NCBI GenBank assembly: GCA_015654495.1
Contig: JAATGW010000457.1
Coordinates: 1 to 7,670 of the forward strand
DNA from: Chitinophagales bacterium
GTDB taxonomy: Bacteria; Bacteroidota; Bacteroidia; Chitinophagales; Chitinophagaceae
Direction of reading: 5' to 3'
DNA: 7,670 bases
Shown here piece after piece: positions 1 through 4,986 of this stretch. The position numbers and the translations under genes were made by a program. The notes under the pieces are model-generated. The model had not been told where the DNA came from. It did no database searches and saw nothing but the letters and a program-made list of their open reading frames with translations. Positions within the stretch are counted from its first letter, which is position 1. The number at the start of each line of letters is the position of its first letter.

Positions 1-1
1 C

Positions 2-48
2 AACCTAAAACCTGATAACTTGAAAACCTGATAACCTGACAACCTTTC
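2..48. repeat. degenerate octamer tandem array (AACCTGAT-like)
   Basis: Six consecutive words start with AACCT or AACTT, the first 7 bp long and the rest 8 bp. Two 16-bp units (9-24 and 25-40) differ at only two positions. The array continues to the left edge, so its true extent is unknown. It lies just downstream of the minus-strand recombinase gene and encodes nothing recognisable. It belongs to the same style of short-word intergenic repeat seen at 68-95 and 6686-6769. Confidence 0.7.
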
Positions 49-67
49 CAGAACTTCCATAGGCGCC

Positions 68-95
68 ACGTTAAACGTTCCACGTTTAACGTCCC
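68..95. repeat. heptamer array with perfect 11-bp inverted repeat behind xerD
   Basis: Four heptamers each begin with ACGT (starts at 68, 75, 82 and 89). Within them ACGTTAAACGT (68-78) and ACGTTTAACGT (82-92) are exact reverse complements around a 3-nt loop. The array ends 2 bp before the recombinase stop codon (98-100), so the hairpin would form right at the 3' end of that transcript. It could act as a terminator or 3' stabilising stem, but there is no T-run after it in the direction of transcription. The terminator role is inference; the inverted repeat is seen directly. Confidence 0.7.
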
Positions 96-97
96 GG

Positions 98-1000
98 TCA
101 TTTCCTGAATCCGGGATGAAACCGGTGCAAAGTATCCCGCAGAAATTCCCTGTCGAGATGGGTATAAATTTCAGTTGTGGTAATGCTTTCATGACCCAGC
201 ATCTCCTGAACTGCGCGCAGGTCGGCACCGCCTTCAACAAGATGTGTTGCAAATGAATGCCTGAAGGTATGGGGGGAAATTGTTTTGGTGATGCCGGCTT
301 TAGCGGCAAGATCCCTGATGATATAGAAAATCATGATCCTGGTGAGCTTTTTGCCGCGGCGATTCAGGAACACAAAATCTTCGAAACCGGGTTGTACAGG
401 TATATGCGGCCTGATGGTTTCCAGATATATGTTGAGGTATTTTACGGCTTCTCTTCCGATTGGTACCAGTCTTTCCTTATCGCCTTTACCTATAACACGG
501 ATGAATCCTGTTTCGGTATAGAGATGTGATCTTCTTAAAGTGACCAGTTCAGTTACCCGGAGCCCGCAACTGTAGAGGGTTTCAAGGATGGTTTTGTTTC
601 GGGTGCCTTCAGGAGTGCTGAGGTCGTTTTCTTTGATGATCTTTTCTATTTCTTCAAAGCTGAGTGTATCCGGCAAGGCGCGTTTCAGTTTCGGGGCCTC
701 GAGTAATTCGCTTGGGTCCGCGCGCACTATGTTTTCATCAATACAGTATCCGAAAAACGTGTGCAGGCCGGATATTATCCTGGCCTGCGACCTGTCGCTA
801 ATGCCCAGCTCTGCAATCCATTGCACAAATTCCTGCAGGTCTTTCAATACAATGCCTTCGGGTTGCTTCATTTTCCCTGTACTTTGCAGAAACTGGGTCA
901 GTTTTTCAAGGTCGCGTGAATAGGCTTCTACTGAGTTTTCAGCAAGCGATTTTTCAAGCCTGAGATAGGCAACAAATCCTTTTTTATAGGGCTCCCACAT
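98..1000 (-). CDS. xerD: tyrosine recombinase XerD/XerC family
   Basis: Site-specific recombinase of 300 residues, the normal XerC/XerD length. Family members act in the cytoplasm on the chromosome, resolving dimers at dif. An N-terminal SAM-like DNA-binding domain (about residues 5-90) precedes the catalytic domain (about 110-290). The full catalytic set is visible: Arg148 in SCGLRVTEL, Lys172 in GKGDKER, His244 and Arg247 in PHTFRHSFATHL, His270 in LGHESITTT, and the nucleophile Tyr279 in IYTHL. The ATG at 998-1000 gives the usual N-terminus (short helix, then YLRLEKSLAENSVEAYSRDL). No Shine-Dalgarno sequence precedes it, as expected in Bacteroidota. The gene stands alone, divergent from the YkgJ-like gene. 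XerD is preferred to XerC on general resemblance, but separating the two needs a tree. No phage or integron genes are nearby, so a housekeeping role is inferred. Confidence 0.93.
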   Translation of the reverse strand: MWEPYKKGFVAYLRLEKSLAENSVEAYSRDLEKLTQFLQSTGKMKQPEGIVLKDLQEFVQWIAELGISDRSQARIISGLHTFFGYCIDENIVRADPSELLEAPKLKRALPDTLSFEEIEKIIKENDLSTPEGTRNKTILETLYSCGLRVTELVTLRRSHLYTETGFIRVIGKGDKERLVPIGREAVKYLNIYLETIRPHIPVQPGFEDFVFLNRRGKKLTRIMIFYIIRDLAAKAGITKTISPHTFRHSFATHLVEGGADLRAVQEMLGHESITTTEIYTHLDREFLRDTLHRFHPGFRK

Positions 1001-1118
1001 CTTTGTTTTTTTAATCCAAAAGGCTTCTGTACATTGTTCACTCCGGATAGTTATTAACCACTTATTCCGAATTGCATTTCCGGCTATCAGGTGAATGTTT
1101 AAATCAGAATTAAACTAC

Positions 1119-1126
1119 TATTTTCG
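1119..1126 (+). promoter_or_regulatory. putative Bacteroidota -7 element for the YkgJ-like gene
   Basis: TATTTTCG fits TAnnTTTG with one C for T. It lies 42 bp upstream of the ATG at 1169, which would leave a leader of roughly 35-40 nt. I could not find a clean TTTG about 20 bp upstream (only TGTTT near 1096-1100), so this rests on one box. Confidence 0.4.
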
Positions 1127-1168
1127 CAAATTAACTATTAGCCATCAATCTATAATCTTTAACTCCGA

Positions 1169-1678
1169 ATGGAAGCGGTCAATTTCAGGCATTTTAAAAA
1201 ACTTTGGAAGGCCAATAAGCGAAGGATGAAAGGCTTCGTTACAAAGCTGGAAAATAAACCTCCTAAAAAGCTGGACCAGATTTCTGCAGAAGTAGATAGA
1301 GAAGTGTGGAAAGAAATTGACTGTTTGAGTTGTGCAAACTGTTGCAAAAAAATGTCGCCGACATACACGGTGTCGGATATTAAACGCATATCGGAACACC
1401 TCGGAATGACGGTAAAGGAATTTCGTGCGAAATGGCTTTATCTTGATAAGACGGGCGACTGGATGAATGTGAGCACCCCATGCCAGTTTCTTGATCTGAA
1501 TACCAATATGTGTTCAATTTATGAACACAGACCCGTTGACTGTGCCGGATTCCCTCATCTCAACAGAAAAAAAATGAAAGACTATGTTCATATTCACAAA
1601 CAGAATATTGAATATTGTCCGGCAACTTATCGCTGGATTGAAAAAATGGAAATACTTGCAAAGTCAGGCTTTGAATGA
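1169..1678 (+). CDS. YkgJ-family cysteine cluster (zinc/iron-chelating) protein
   Basis: A 169-residue cytoplasmic protein with the YkgJ-type metal-chelating signature. Cys52, Cys55, Cys58 and Cys59 form a CxxCxxCC cluster. Cys105 (TPCQFLD), Cys115 (MCSIYEHRPVDC), Cys125 and Cys150 follow, giving eight cysteines in the family pattern. The segment CSIYEHRPVDCAGFPHL is the most diagnostic part. The first 50 residues are lysine- and arginine-rich and helical in character, without a signal peptide or membrane segment. Family members are thought to bind zinc or an iron-sulfur centre, but their reaction is unknown, and nothing here adds a function. The ATG at 1169 follows a candidate -7 element at 1119-1126. 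The gene converges on yraN with 62 bp between the stop codons and is not in an operon. Confidence 0.88.
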   Translation: MEAVNFRHFKKLWKANKRRMKGFVTKLENKPPKKLDQISAEVDREVWKEIDCLSCANCCKKMSPTYTVSDIKRISEHLGMTVKEFRAKWLYLDKTGDWMNVSTPCQFLDLNTNMCSIYEHRPVDCAGFPHLNRKKMKDYVHIHKQNIEYCPATYRWIEKMEILAKSGFE

Positions 1679-1705
1679 AAATGGCCTCAGCAATTTTTTC
1701 AGGTG

Positions 1706-1742
1706 AATCAGATTTGTTGCAACTGATTGAAGATTGTTTTTT
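1706..1742 (+). terminator. weak terminator-like inverted repeat between convergent genes
   Basis: AATCAG (1706-1711) and CTGATT (1723-1728) are perfect complements around an 11-nt loop that contains the palindrome GTTGCAAC. A run of Ts (1737-1742) follows 8 nt later and runs into the yraN stop codon. The 6-bp, AT-rich stem and the distance to the T-run make this a weak candidate for ending the transcript of the YkgJ-like gene. Confidence 0.25.
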
Positions 1743-2094
1743 AAAGATATACATCTTCAATAAAAAGGTACTCGGTTGCTTCTTCTGTAATATTGATTGC
1801 CAGGATATCATATCTTACCTTGTTCCAGGTTCCCGATTGAAACATATATTCACTGCCGCCGTCAATAAATTGCCGCAGCTTATTTTTACCCACCTGTTCT
1901 TCCGGAAATCCGAAATTGTCTGTTTTTCTTGTTTTCACTTCGACAAAATGAATGCAATCATCCAGTGTAGCGATGATATCAATTTCATATTTTGCTGATC
2001 GCCAGTTTCTCCTGATAATTTCAAATCCTTTTTCCTGCAGCCATGCAGCAGCGAGATCCTCTCCCTCCTTGCCTGTGTCCATATGCTTTGCCAT
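1741..2094 (-). CDS. yraN: YraN family protein (UPF0102), nuclease-like fold
   Basis: A 117-residue protein, typical for UPF0102/YraN. The family has a restriction-endonuclease-like core related to Holliday-junction resolvases; a precise cellular role is not established. The conserved blocks are present in order: TGKEGEDLAAAWLQEKGF (residues 7-24), NWR (30-32), EIDIIA with Asp39, and FVEVKTRK with Glu52 and Lys54 of an ExK motif, then VGKNKLRQ and YDILAI near the C-terminus. Together Asp39, Glu52 and Lys54 form a PD-(D/E)xK-like metal site. The ATG at 2092-2094 starts the protein just before the conserved block. The gene is divergent from manA across 61 bp, and the manA -33 box may overlap its first codons. 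No truncation is visible. Confidence 0.9.
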   Translation of the reverse strand: MAKHMDTGKEGEDLAAAWLQEKGFEIIRRNWRSAKYEIDIIATLDDCIHFVEVKTRKTDNFGFPEEQVGKNKLRQFIDGGSEYMFQSGTWNKVRYDILAINITEEATEYLFIEDVYL

Positions 2095-2119
2095 GAAAAT
2101 GCCGAATTGGTTATCTTCG
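2087..2119 (+). promoter_or_regulatory. putative Bacteroidota promoter for manA
   Basis: TTTG at 2087-2090 and TATCTTCG at 2112-2119 (fits TAnnTTTG except C for T) are separated by 21 bp, within the spacing reported for the -33/-7 promoters of this phylum. Transcription from here would give a leader of about 30 nt. The -33 box lies inside the first codons of divergent yraN. The leader ends in the 12-bp palindrome AAAAACGTTTTT (2144-2155), which touches the manA ATG. Confidence 0.4.
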
Positions 2120-2155
2120 AAACTATATCGGAAATCAAACAGAAAAAACGTTTTT

Positions 2156-3355
2156 ATGCACCTTTTGAACGGAAAAATACAGCACTATGCGTGGGGCGGA
2201 ACAGAATTTATTCCTTCTTTATTGTCAATACCCAACCCTGAACAGAAACCCTTTGCAGAATACTGGCTTGGTACACATTCCGGTGGTACAGCACGTGTAA
2301 GGCTAAACGATAATGACTTTGTTTTACTTTCAGATCTGATTCAGTCTGACCCGGTGAAATACCTGGGCGAAGAAGTTGATCGCAATTTTAAAGAATTGCC
2401 TTACCTGCTTAAAGTGCTTGATGTGAAAGATATGCTTTCCATACAGGTACACCCTTCAAAAGCGGAGGCAGAAAAAGGCTTTGATCGTGAAAATGAAGCG
2501 GGGATCGCACTCAATGCACATAATAGAAATTATAAAGACAGGAACCACAAGCCGGAAGTGATGATTGCGTTGAGTGATTTCTGGTTATTACATGGGTTCT
2601 CGCCGCTGCTGCCGCAAATCCTGGAAAATAGTGAATGGTTCAGCGCACTTTCTCCCGTTTTCGAATCGCGAGGTATAGGAGGATTATACCAGTATGTGAT
2701 GGAGCTTCCACAGGAAGGTGTTGATCAGCTGCTTGCACCGCTGGCTGAGAAGATTGTACCGCTTTATGAAGCAGGTTCATTACAGAAATCCTCACCGGAT
2801 TTCTGGGCCGGTCGTGTACTGGTAAATTCGAAACCGGTGTTTAAAAATCTTGATCGCGGAATCTTCTCTATTTACTTTTTCAATATTGTACAGCTTTCAA
2901 AAGGAGAGGGGATATTTCAGGCTGCCGGAGTTCCGCATGCTTATATGGAGGGCCAGAATATGGAGCTGATGTCAAATTCTGATAATGTACTCCGGGCCGG
3001 ATTAACTCCGAAATACATTGATGTTCCGGAATTACTTAAGCATACAGTGTTCGAATATACTCACCCGAAAGTGATGCAGGGCGTTCAACGCGGTAATATG
3101 AAGATTTTTCCATGTCCCGTACCCGATTTCATTATATATCATTACAATCTCAGGGCTGGGCAGATTCTCGAAGGAAGGACAACGGGCCCTGAAATTGCGA
3201 TCATGATGAATGGTGCGGGAGAATGGGAGAATGAAGCCAGAATAGCTGTTAAAAAAGGTGATGCAGTTTTCCTGGGAGCCAATGAAACATATATTGTGAA
3301 AGCCATATCTGATTGCGAATGGTATACAGCTGGGGTACCTGTGGATATGTTGTAG
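2156..3355 (+). CDS. manA: mannose-6-phosphate isomerase, class I
   Basis: Cytoplasmic zinc enzyme interconverting mannose 6-phosphate and fructose 6-phosphate, linking mannose use with supply of GDP-sugars for surface glycans. With the ATG at 2156 the protein is 399 residues, close to E. coli ManA (391). The N-terminus LLNGKIQHYAWGG is the family's characteristic start. Zinc ligands are visible as Gln97 and His99 in SIQVHPSK, Glu134 in HKPE, and His261 in GVPHAY. Other signatures are PFAEYWLGTHSGG, LPYLLKVLDV and NSDNVLRAGLTPKYIDVPEL. The reading frame is open back to 1952, but those 68 codons read antisense through yraN and resemble nothing in the family, so 2156 is chosen. The stop is TAG, which matters for judging the in-frame TAG at 7475. 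The gene has its own candidate promoter and is monocistronic or loosely followed by the DUF6580 gene. Confidence 0.95.
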   Translation: MHLLNGKIQHYAWGGTEFIPSLLSIPNPEQKPFAEYWLGTHSGGTARVRLNDNDFVLLSDLIQSDPVKYLGEEVDRNFKELPYLLKVLDVKDMLSIQVHPSKAEAEKGFDRENEAGIALNAHNRNYKDRNHKPEVMIALSDFWLLHGFSPLLPQILENSEWFSALSPVFESRGIGGLYQYVMELPQEGVDQLLAPLAEKIVPLYEAGSLQKSSPDFWAGRVLVNSKPVFKNLDRGIFSIYFFNIVQLSKGEGIFQAAGVPHAYMEGQNMELMSNSDNVLRAGLTPKYIDVPELLKHTVFEYTHPKVMQGVQRGNMKIFPCPVPDFIIYHYNLRAGQILEGRTTGPEIAIMMNGAGEWENEARIAVKKGDAVFLGANETYIVKAISDCEWYTAGVPVDML

Positions 3356-3366
3356 GAGGGGACATT

Positions 3367-3383
3367 TGATTCAAAAGGAATCA
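3367..3383 (+). terminator. small hairpin downstream of manA
   Basis: TGATTC (3367-3372) and GAATCA (3378-3383) form a perfect 6-bp stem with a 5-nt loop, 11 bp after the manA stop codon and just before the promoter of the next gene. No T-run follows directly (the next stretch is GTGGCTTGATTAAAA), so terminator activity is uncertain. It could equally be an operator-like dyad next to the -33 box at 3389. Confidence 0.25.
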
Positions 3384-3388
3384 GTGGC

Positions 3389-3418
3389 TTGATTAAAATA
3401 TTTAAATGCTTAATTTCG
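3389..3418 (+). promoter_or_regulatory. Bacteroidota -33/-7 promoter of the DUF6580-like gene
   Basis: TTG at 3389-3391 and TAATTTCG at 3411-3418 are separated by 19 bp, which is standard for this phylum. This is the best-formed promoter in the window. It predicts transcription starting near 3424-3427. The upstream in-frame ATG at 3406 would then lie upstream of the transcript, which forces the start codon to 3436. Confidence 0.6.
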
Positions 3419-3435
3419 CAGTTCAAACCCATGGC

Positions 3436-4005
3436 ATGAAACAGGATCGTAGCATTTTGATCTCTTTTATTGTTCTTATTGTAATTGCTGCCGTATATCG
3501 TGCAATTCCGGGAAGACCCTGGGGTTTTGCTCCCCAGATTGCCATGGCGATTTTTGGCGGATCTTTTATTAAGGACAAAAAGCTGTCGTTTGCAGTTCCT
3601 GTATTGTCAATGCTTATTTCTGATCTTATTTACCAGGTGCTTTACATCAATGGCCTCAGCGAGATCCAGGGATTTTATTCGGGTCAGATTGGGATATACC
3701 TTCTTTTTGCTGCCCTCACAGTGATAGGATTTTTTATGAAACCTGAAAAAATCTCTCATATTCTTGCTGGCTCAATAATAGCGCCTTTGATTTATTTTGT
3801 CGCGTCCAATTTTATGGTATGGATCGGCGGCGGCGGCTATAATCGTCCAAAAACTTTCGAAGGACTTCTACAATGCTATAACGATGGGCTTCCATTTCTG
3901 CAGGGAAGCATCTATGGTACCGTTTTCTTCAGTGCTGTTTTATTCGGCGGAGCTTATCTTTTGAAGAGATATTTTGCAAAGCAAGCCTATAACGTTGAAC
4001 GTTAA
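3436..4005 (+). CDS. DUF6580-type integral membrane protein, putative transporter
   Basis: A 189-residue inner-membrane protein with about six hydrophobic segments: near residues 7-22, 31-44, 52-70, 84-101, 107-130 and 157-176. The motif YRAIPGRPWGFAPQIAMAIFGG (21-42, shown in full only by position), followed by a charged turn KDKK and the SD in MLISD (59-63), is what I recall from DUF6580 proteins, which resemble substrate-binding subunits of ECF-type vitamin transporters. Substrate and partners are unknown, and no ATPase gene is nearby. The ATG at 3406 would add ten residues, but it precedes the transcription start expected from the promoter at 3389-3418, so 3436 is chosen. The last two codons and the TAA lie inside one arm of a 34-bp inverted repeat, so the C-terminal ER may come from an inserted element. 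Confidence 0.72.
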   Translation: MKQDRSILISFIVLIVIAAVYRAIPGRPWGFAPQIAMAIFGGSFIKDKKLSFAVPVLSMLISDLIYQVLYINGLSEIQGFYSGQIGIYLLFAALTVIGFFMKPEKISHILAGSIIAPLIYFVASNFMVWIGGGGYNRPKTFEGLLQCYNDGLPFLQGSIYGTVFFSAVLFGGAYLLKRYFAKQAYNVER

Positions 4006-4030
4006 ACGTAGATTTAGGTAGTTTAACCGA
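3997..4030 (+). repeat. left arm of 34-bp imperfect inverted repeat
   Basis: This arm matches the reverse complement of 4488-4521 at 29 of 34 positions without gaps. It starts GAACGTT and ends CCGA. Its first nine bases are the last two sense codons and the TAA of the DUF6580-like gene. The first part overlaps the heptamer word ACGTTRA, but the shared inner part (TTAGGTAGTTT, CCGA) is not heptamer repeat, so the arms look homologous rather than only low-complexity. GTT lies directly outside (3994-3996). Confidence 0.75.
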
Positions 4031-4056
4031 TGATAGGTTAGCATATTGACTATGCT
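4024..4056 (+). terminator. two adjacent small hairpins after the DUF6580-like gene
   Basis: TAACC (4024-4028) pairs with GGTTA (4036-4040). AGCATA (4040-4045) pairs with TATGCT (4051-4056) around TTGAC. Both stems are perfect, sharing one base, and lie 19-51 bp after the stop codon. There is no T-run, so a 3'-end or processing role is only a suggestion. Confidence 0.25.
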
Positions 4057-4287
4057 GCTGGTTAAGTGATTTGACATTTCGAAGGCTGGACACCGACCAC
4101 TGTTAAAACTCATAGCGGTTGATTTGGGTCTGACGCCCGCCGTGGCGGCTAAGAAACTTTGCTAATTTGCATTGCTAAAAGTTATCAGAGTACCATTATC
4201 CAGTGTTTTTTGTGGATTTGATAAAAGAGGCAAATTCCCTGGATATTATAGCGAGGATAATTTCTTTCTTGAAATTTTGATTTACGT

Positions 4288-4312
4288 TCTTAGCCCTGAA
4301 AGGGTGTAAGAC
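4288..4312 (+). repeat. GCCCTGAAAGGG hairpin repeat, copy 1
   Basis: TCTTAGCCCT pairs with AGGGT and TAAGA (one bulged G at 4306) around a GAA loop, about 10 bp in total. A 21-bp word (4292-4312) recurs at 4340-4360 with one change, C to T at 4305. In plus-strand RNA that change turns a G-C pair into G-U, so the stem survives. Spacing between copies is 48 bp start to start. It resembles short REP-like palindromes; whether it recurs in the genome is unknown. Confidence 0.6.
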
Positions 4313-4325
4313 AATAGAAAAAGAT

Positions 4326-4374
4326 CTACCGGAAGTACAAGCCCTGAAAGGGCGTAAGACCAACTTCACGGTAG
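4326..4374 (+). repeat. GCCCTGAAAGGG repeat, copy 2, nested in a longer stem
   Basis: The inner stem GCCCT-GAA-AGGGC (4341-4353) is perfect. It is enclosed by CTACCGGAAGT (4326-4336) pairing with ACTTCACGGTAG (4363-4374), 11 bp with one bulged A at 4368. The result is a two-tier 49-nt structure, stronger than expected by chance in AT-rich spacer. TTTT follows at 4375-4378. Possible roles are a structured RNA, a REP-like element, or a terminator for either convergent gene. Confidence 0.6.
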
Positions 4375-4487
4375 TTTTGCCATATAAAAATCAAATATCA
4401 ATTTGTACCTGATTTTACTAAAATTTTAAAGATGCCGACAATGGCACGTGTAAAGAATATCCTGAAAACCAAGTCTGGCCTAAAAAC

Positions 4488-4521
4488 TCGGGCAAACTAC
4501 CTAATCCTACGTTCAACGTTC
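4488..4521 (-). repeat. right arm of 34-bp imperfect inverted repeat
   Basis: Read on the minus strand this arm aligns with 3997-4030, with mismatches at arm positions 8, 16, 17, 29 and 30. Arm positions 1-9 encode Glu, Arg and the TGA of rnhA, the same position and frame in which the left arm encodes Glu, Arg and TAA of the DUF6580-like gene. GTT lies directly outside (4522-4524), matching the left side. Confidence 0.75.
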
Positions 4522-4986
4522 GTTGTCCTCATAGAAATGATCGATGTCCAGATCATTACCATCGGCGGCCGCAGTTGCCAGTTCATCACAGCGATTATTG
4601 TAAGGATTGGAGGCATGACCTTTAACCCACACGAAATTGATCTTATGCTTTTTCAAAAGCGGGTGCATACGTTTCCATAAATCACTGTTTTTTTTACCAC
4701 CTGCGAAATTGGTTCGCATCCATTTCTCGAGCCAGCCTTTGGTGATCGAATTGATCACATACTGACTATCAGAATAAACAGTAATATTCAATCCGCTCCG
4801 GGTAAGTGCTTCAAGGCCGACAATTACAGAAAGGATCTCCATCCTGTTATTTGTAGTAAGCCTGAACCCTTTTGAAAATTCTTTTTTTACTCCCTTCCAG
4901 ATCAGTATCACTCCGTAACCACCGCGACCGGGGTTTCCGCGTGCGGATCCGTCAGTATAGATTGTTAGTCCGTTTTCATTCAACAT
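4513..4986 (-). CDS. rnhA: ribonuclease HI
   Basis: Cytoplasmic endonuclease that cuts the RNA strand of RNA-DNA hybrids. From the ATG at 4984-4986 it is 157 residues, close to E. coli RNase HI (155). The active site is complete: Asp12 in YTDGS, Glu50 in NNRMEI, Asp73 in VYSDSQYV, His124 in VKGHA and Asp134 in RCDELA. The GNPGRGGYG loop and the basic GWLEKWMRTNF handle region are also present. A TTG at 4995 could add three residues, but ATG is preferred and overlaps the phzF stop codon by 11 bp, suggesting translational coupling with phzF. The C-terminal Glu-Arg-TGA lies in the right arm of the 34-bp inverted repeat; the conserved domain ends before this, so activity should not be affected. 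Confidence 0.95.
   Translation of the reverse strand: MLNENGLTIYTDGSARGNPGRGGYGVILIWKGVKKEFSKGFRLTTNNRMEILSVIVGLEALTRSGLNITVYSDSQYVINSITKGWLEKWMRTNFAGGKKNSDLWKRMHPLLKKHKINFVWVKGHASNPYNNRCDELATAAADGNDLDIDHFYEDNER

Larger units (their letters stand above)
4006..4512. other. gene-free interval between convergent genes; possible MITE-like element interior
   Basis: No reading frame here has recognisable content, and no tRNA or rRNA signature was found. The interval is AT-rich with local GC-rich patches. It holds two small hairpins next to the left gene (4024-4056), a GC-rich dyad (CCGCC/GGCGG, 4137-4148), three GCTAA words 13 bp apart (4148, 4161, 4174), the paired GCCCTGAAAGGG repeats (4288-4374), and both arms of the 34-bp inverted repeat at its edges. 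Including the arms, the unit spans 3997-4521 (525 bp) with GTT on both outer sides. Terminal inverted repeats, small size, lack of coding content and a possible 3-bp target duplication fit a non-autonomous transposable element, but a second copy would be needed to show mobility. Confidence 0.45.

Noticed and set aside
588..923. Plus-strand 111-codon frame opposite xerD
   Set aside because: It is antisense to the conserved recombinase domain and has no recognisable features.
1952..2155. 68-codon upstream extension of manA
   Set aside because: The extension is antisense to yraN and unlike any ManA N-terminus; the family start motif begins right at 2156.
3354..3361. Shine-Dalgarno-like AGGAGGGG
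   Set aside because: It lies at the manA stop codon, more than 40 bp before the nearest downstream start, and Bacteroidota generally do not rely on such sites.
4137..4148. GC-rich CCGCC/GGCGG dyad as a terminator
   Set aside because: The loop would be 2-4 nt with only 4-5 pairs and no T-run follows; it is too small to call.
4292..4360. Two 21-bp direct repeats with a 27-bp gap, CRISPR-like in spacing
   Set aside because: Only two copies, not identical, shorter than typical CRISPR repeats, no cas genes and no third unit at the same period; a hairpin repeat explains them better.
4432..4680. Plus-strand 82-codon frame starting MPTMARVKNILKTK
   Set aside because: Two thirds of it reads antisense through the conserved part of rnhA, I recognise no family in it, and no clean promoter precedes it. 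Its first 19 codons lie in the element-like interval, so a decayed transposase start cannot be fully excluded.
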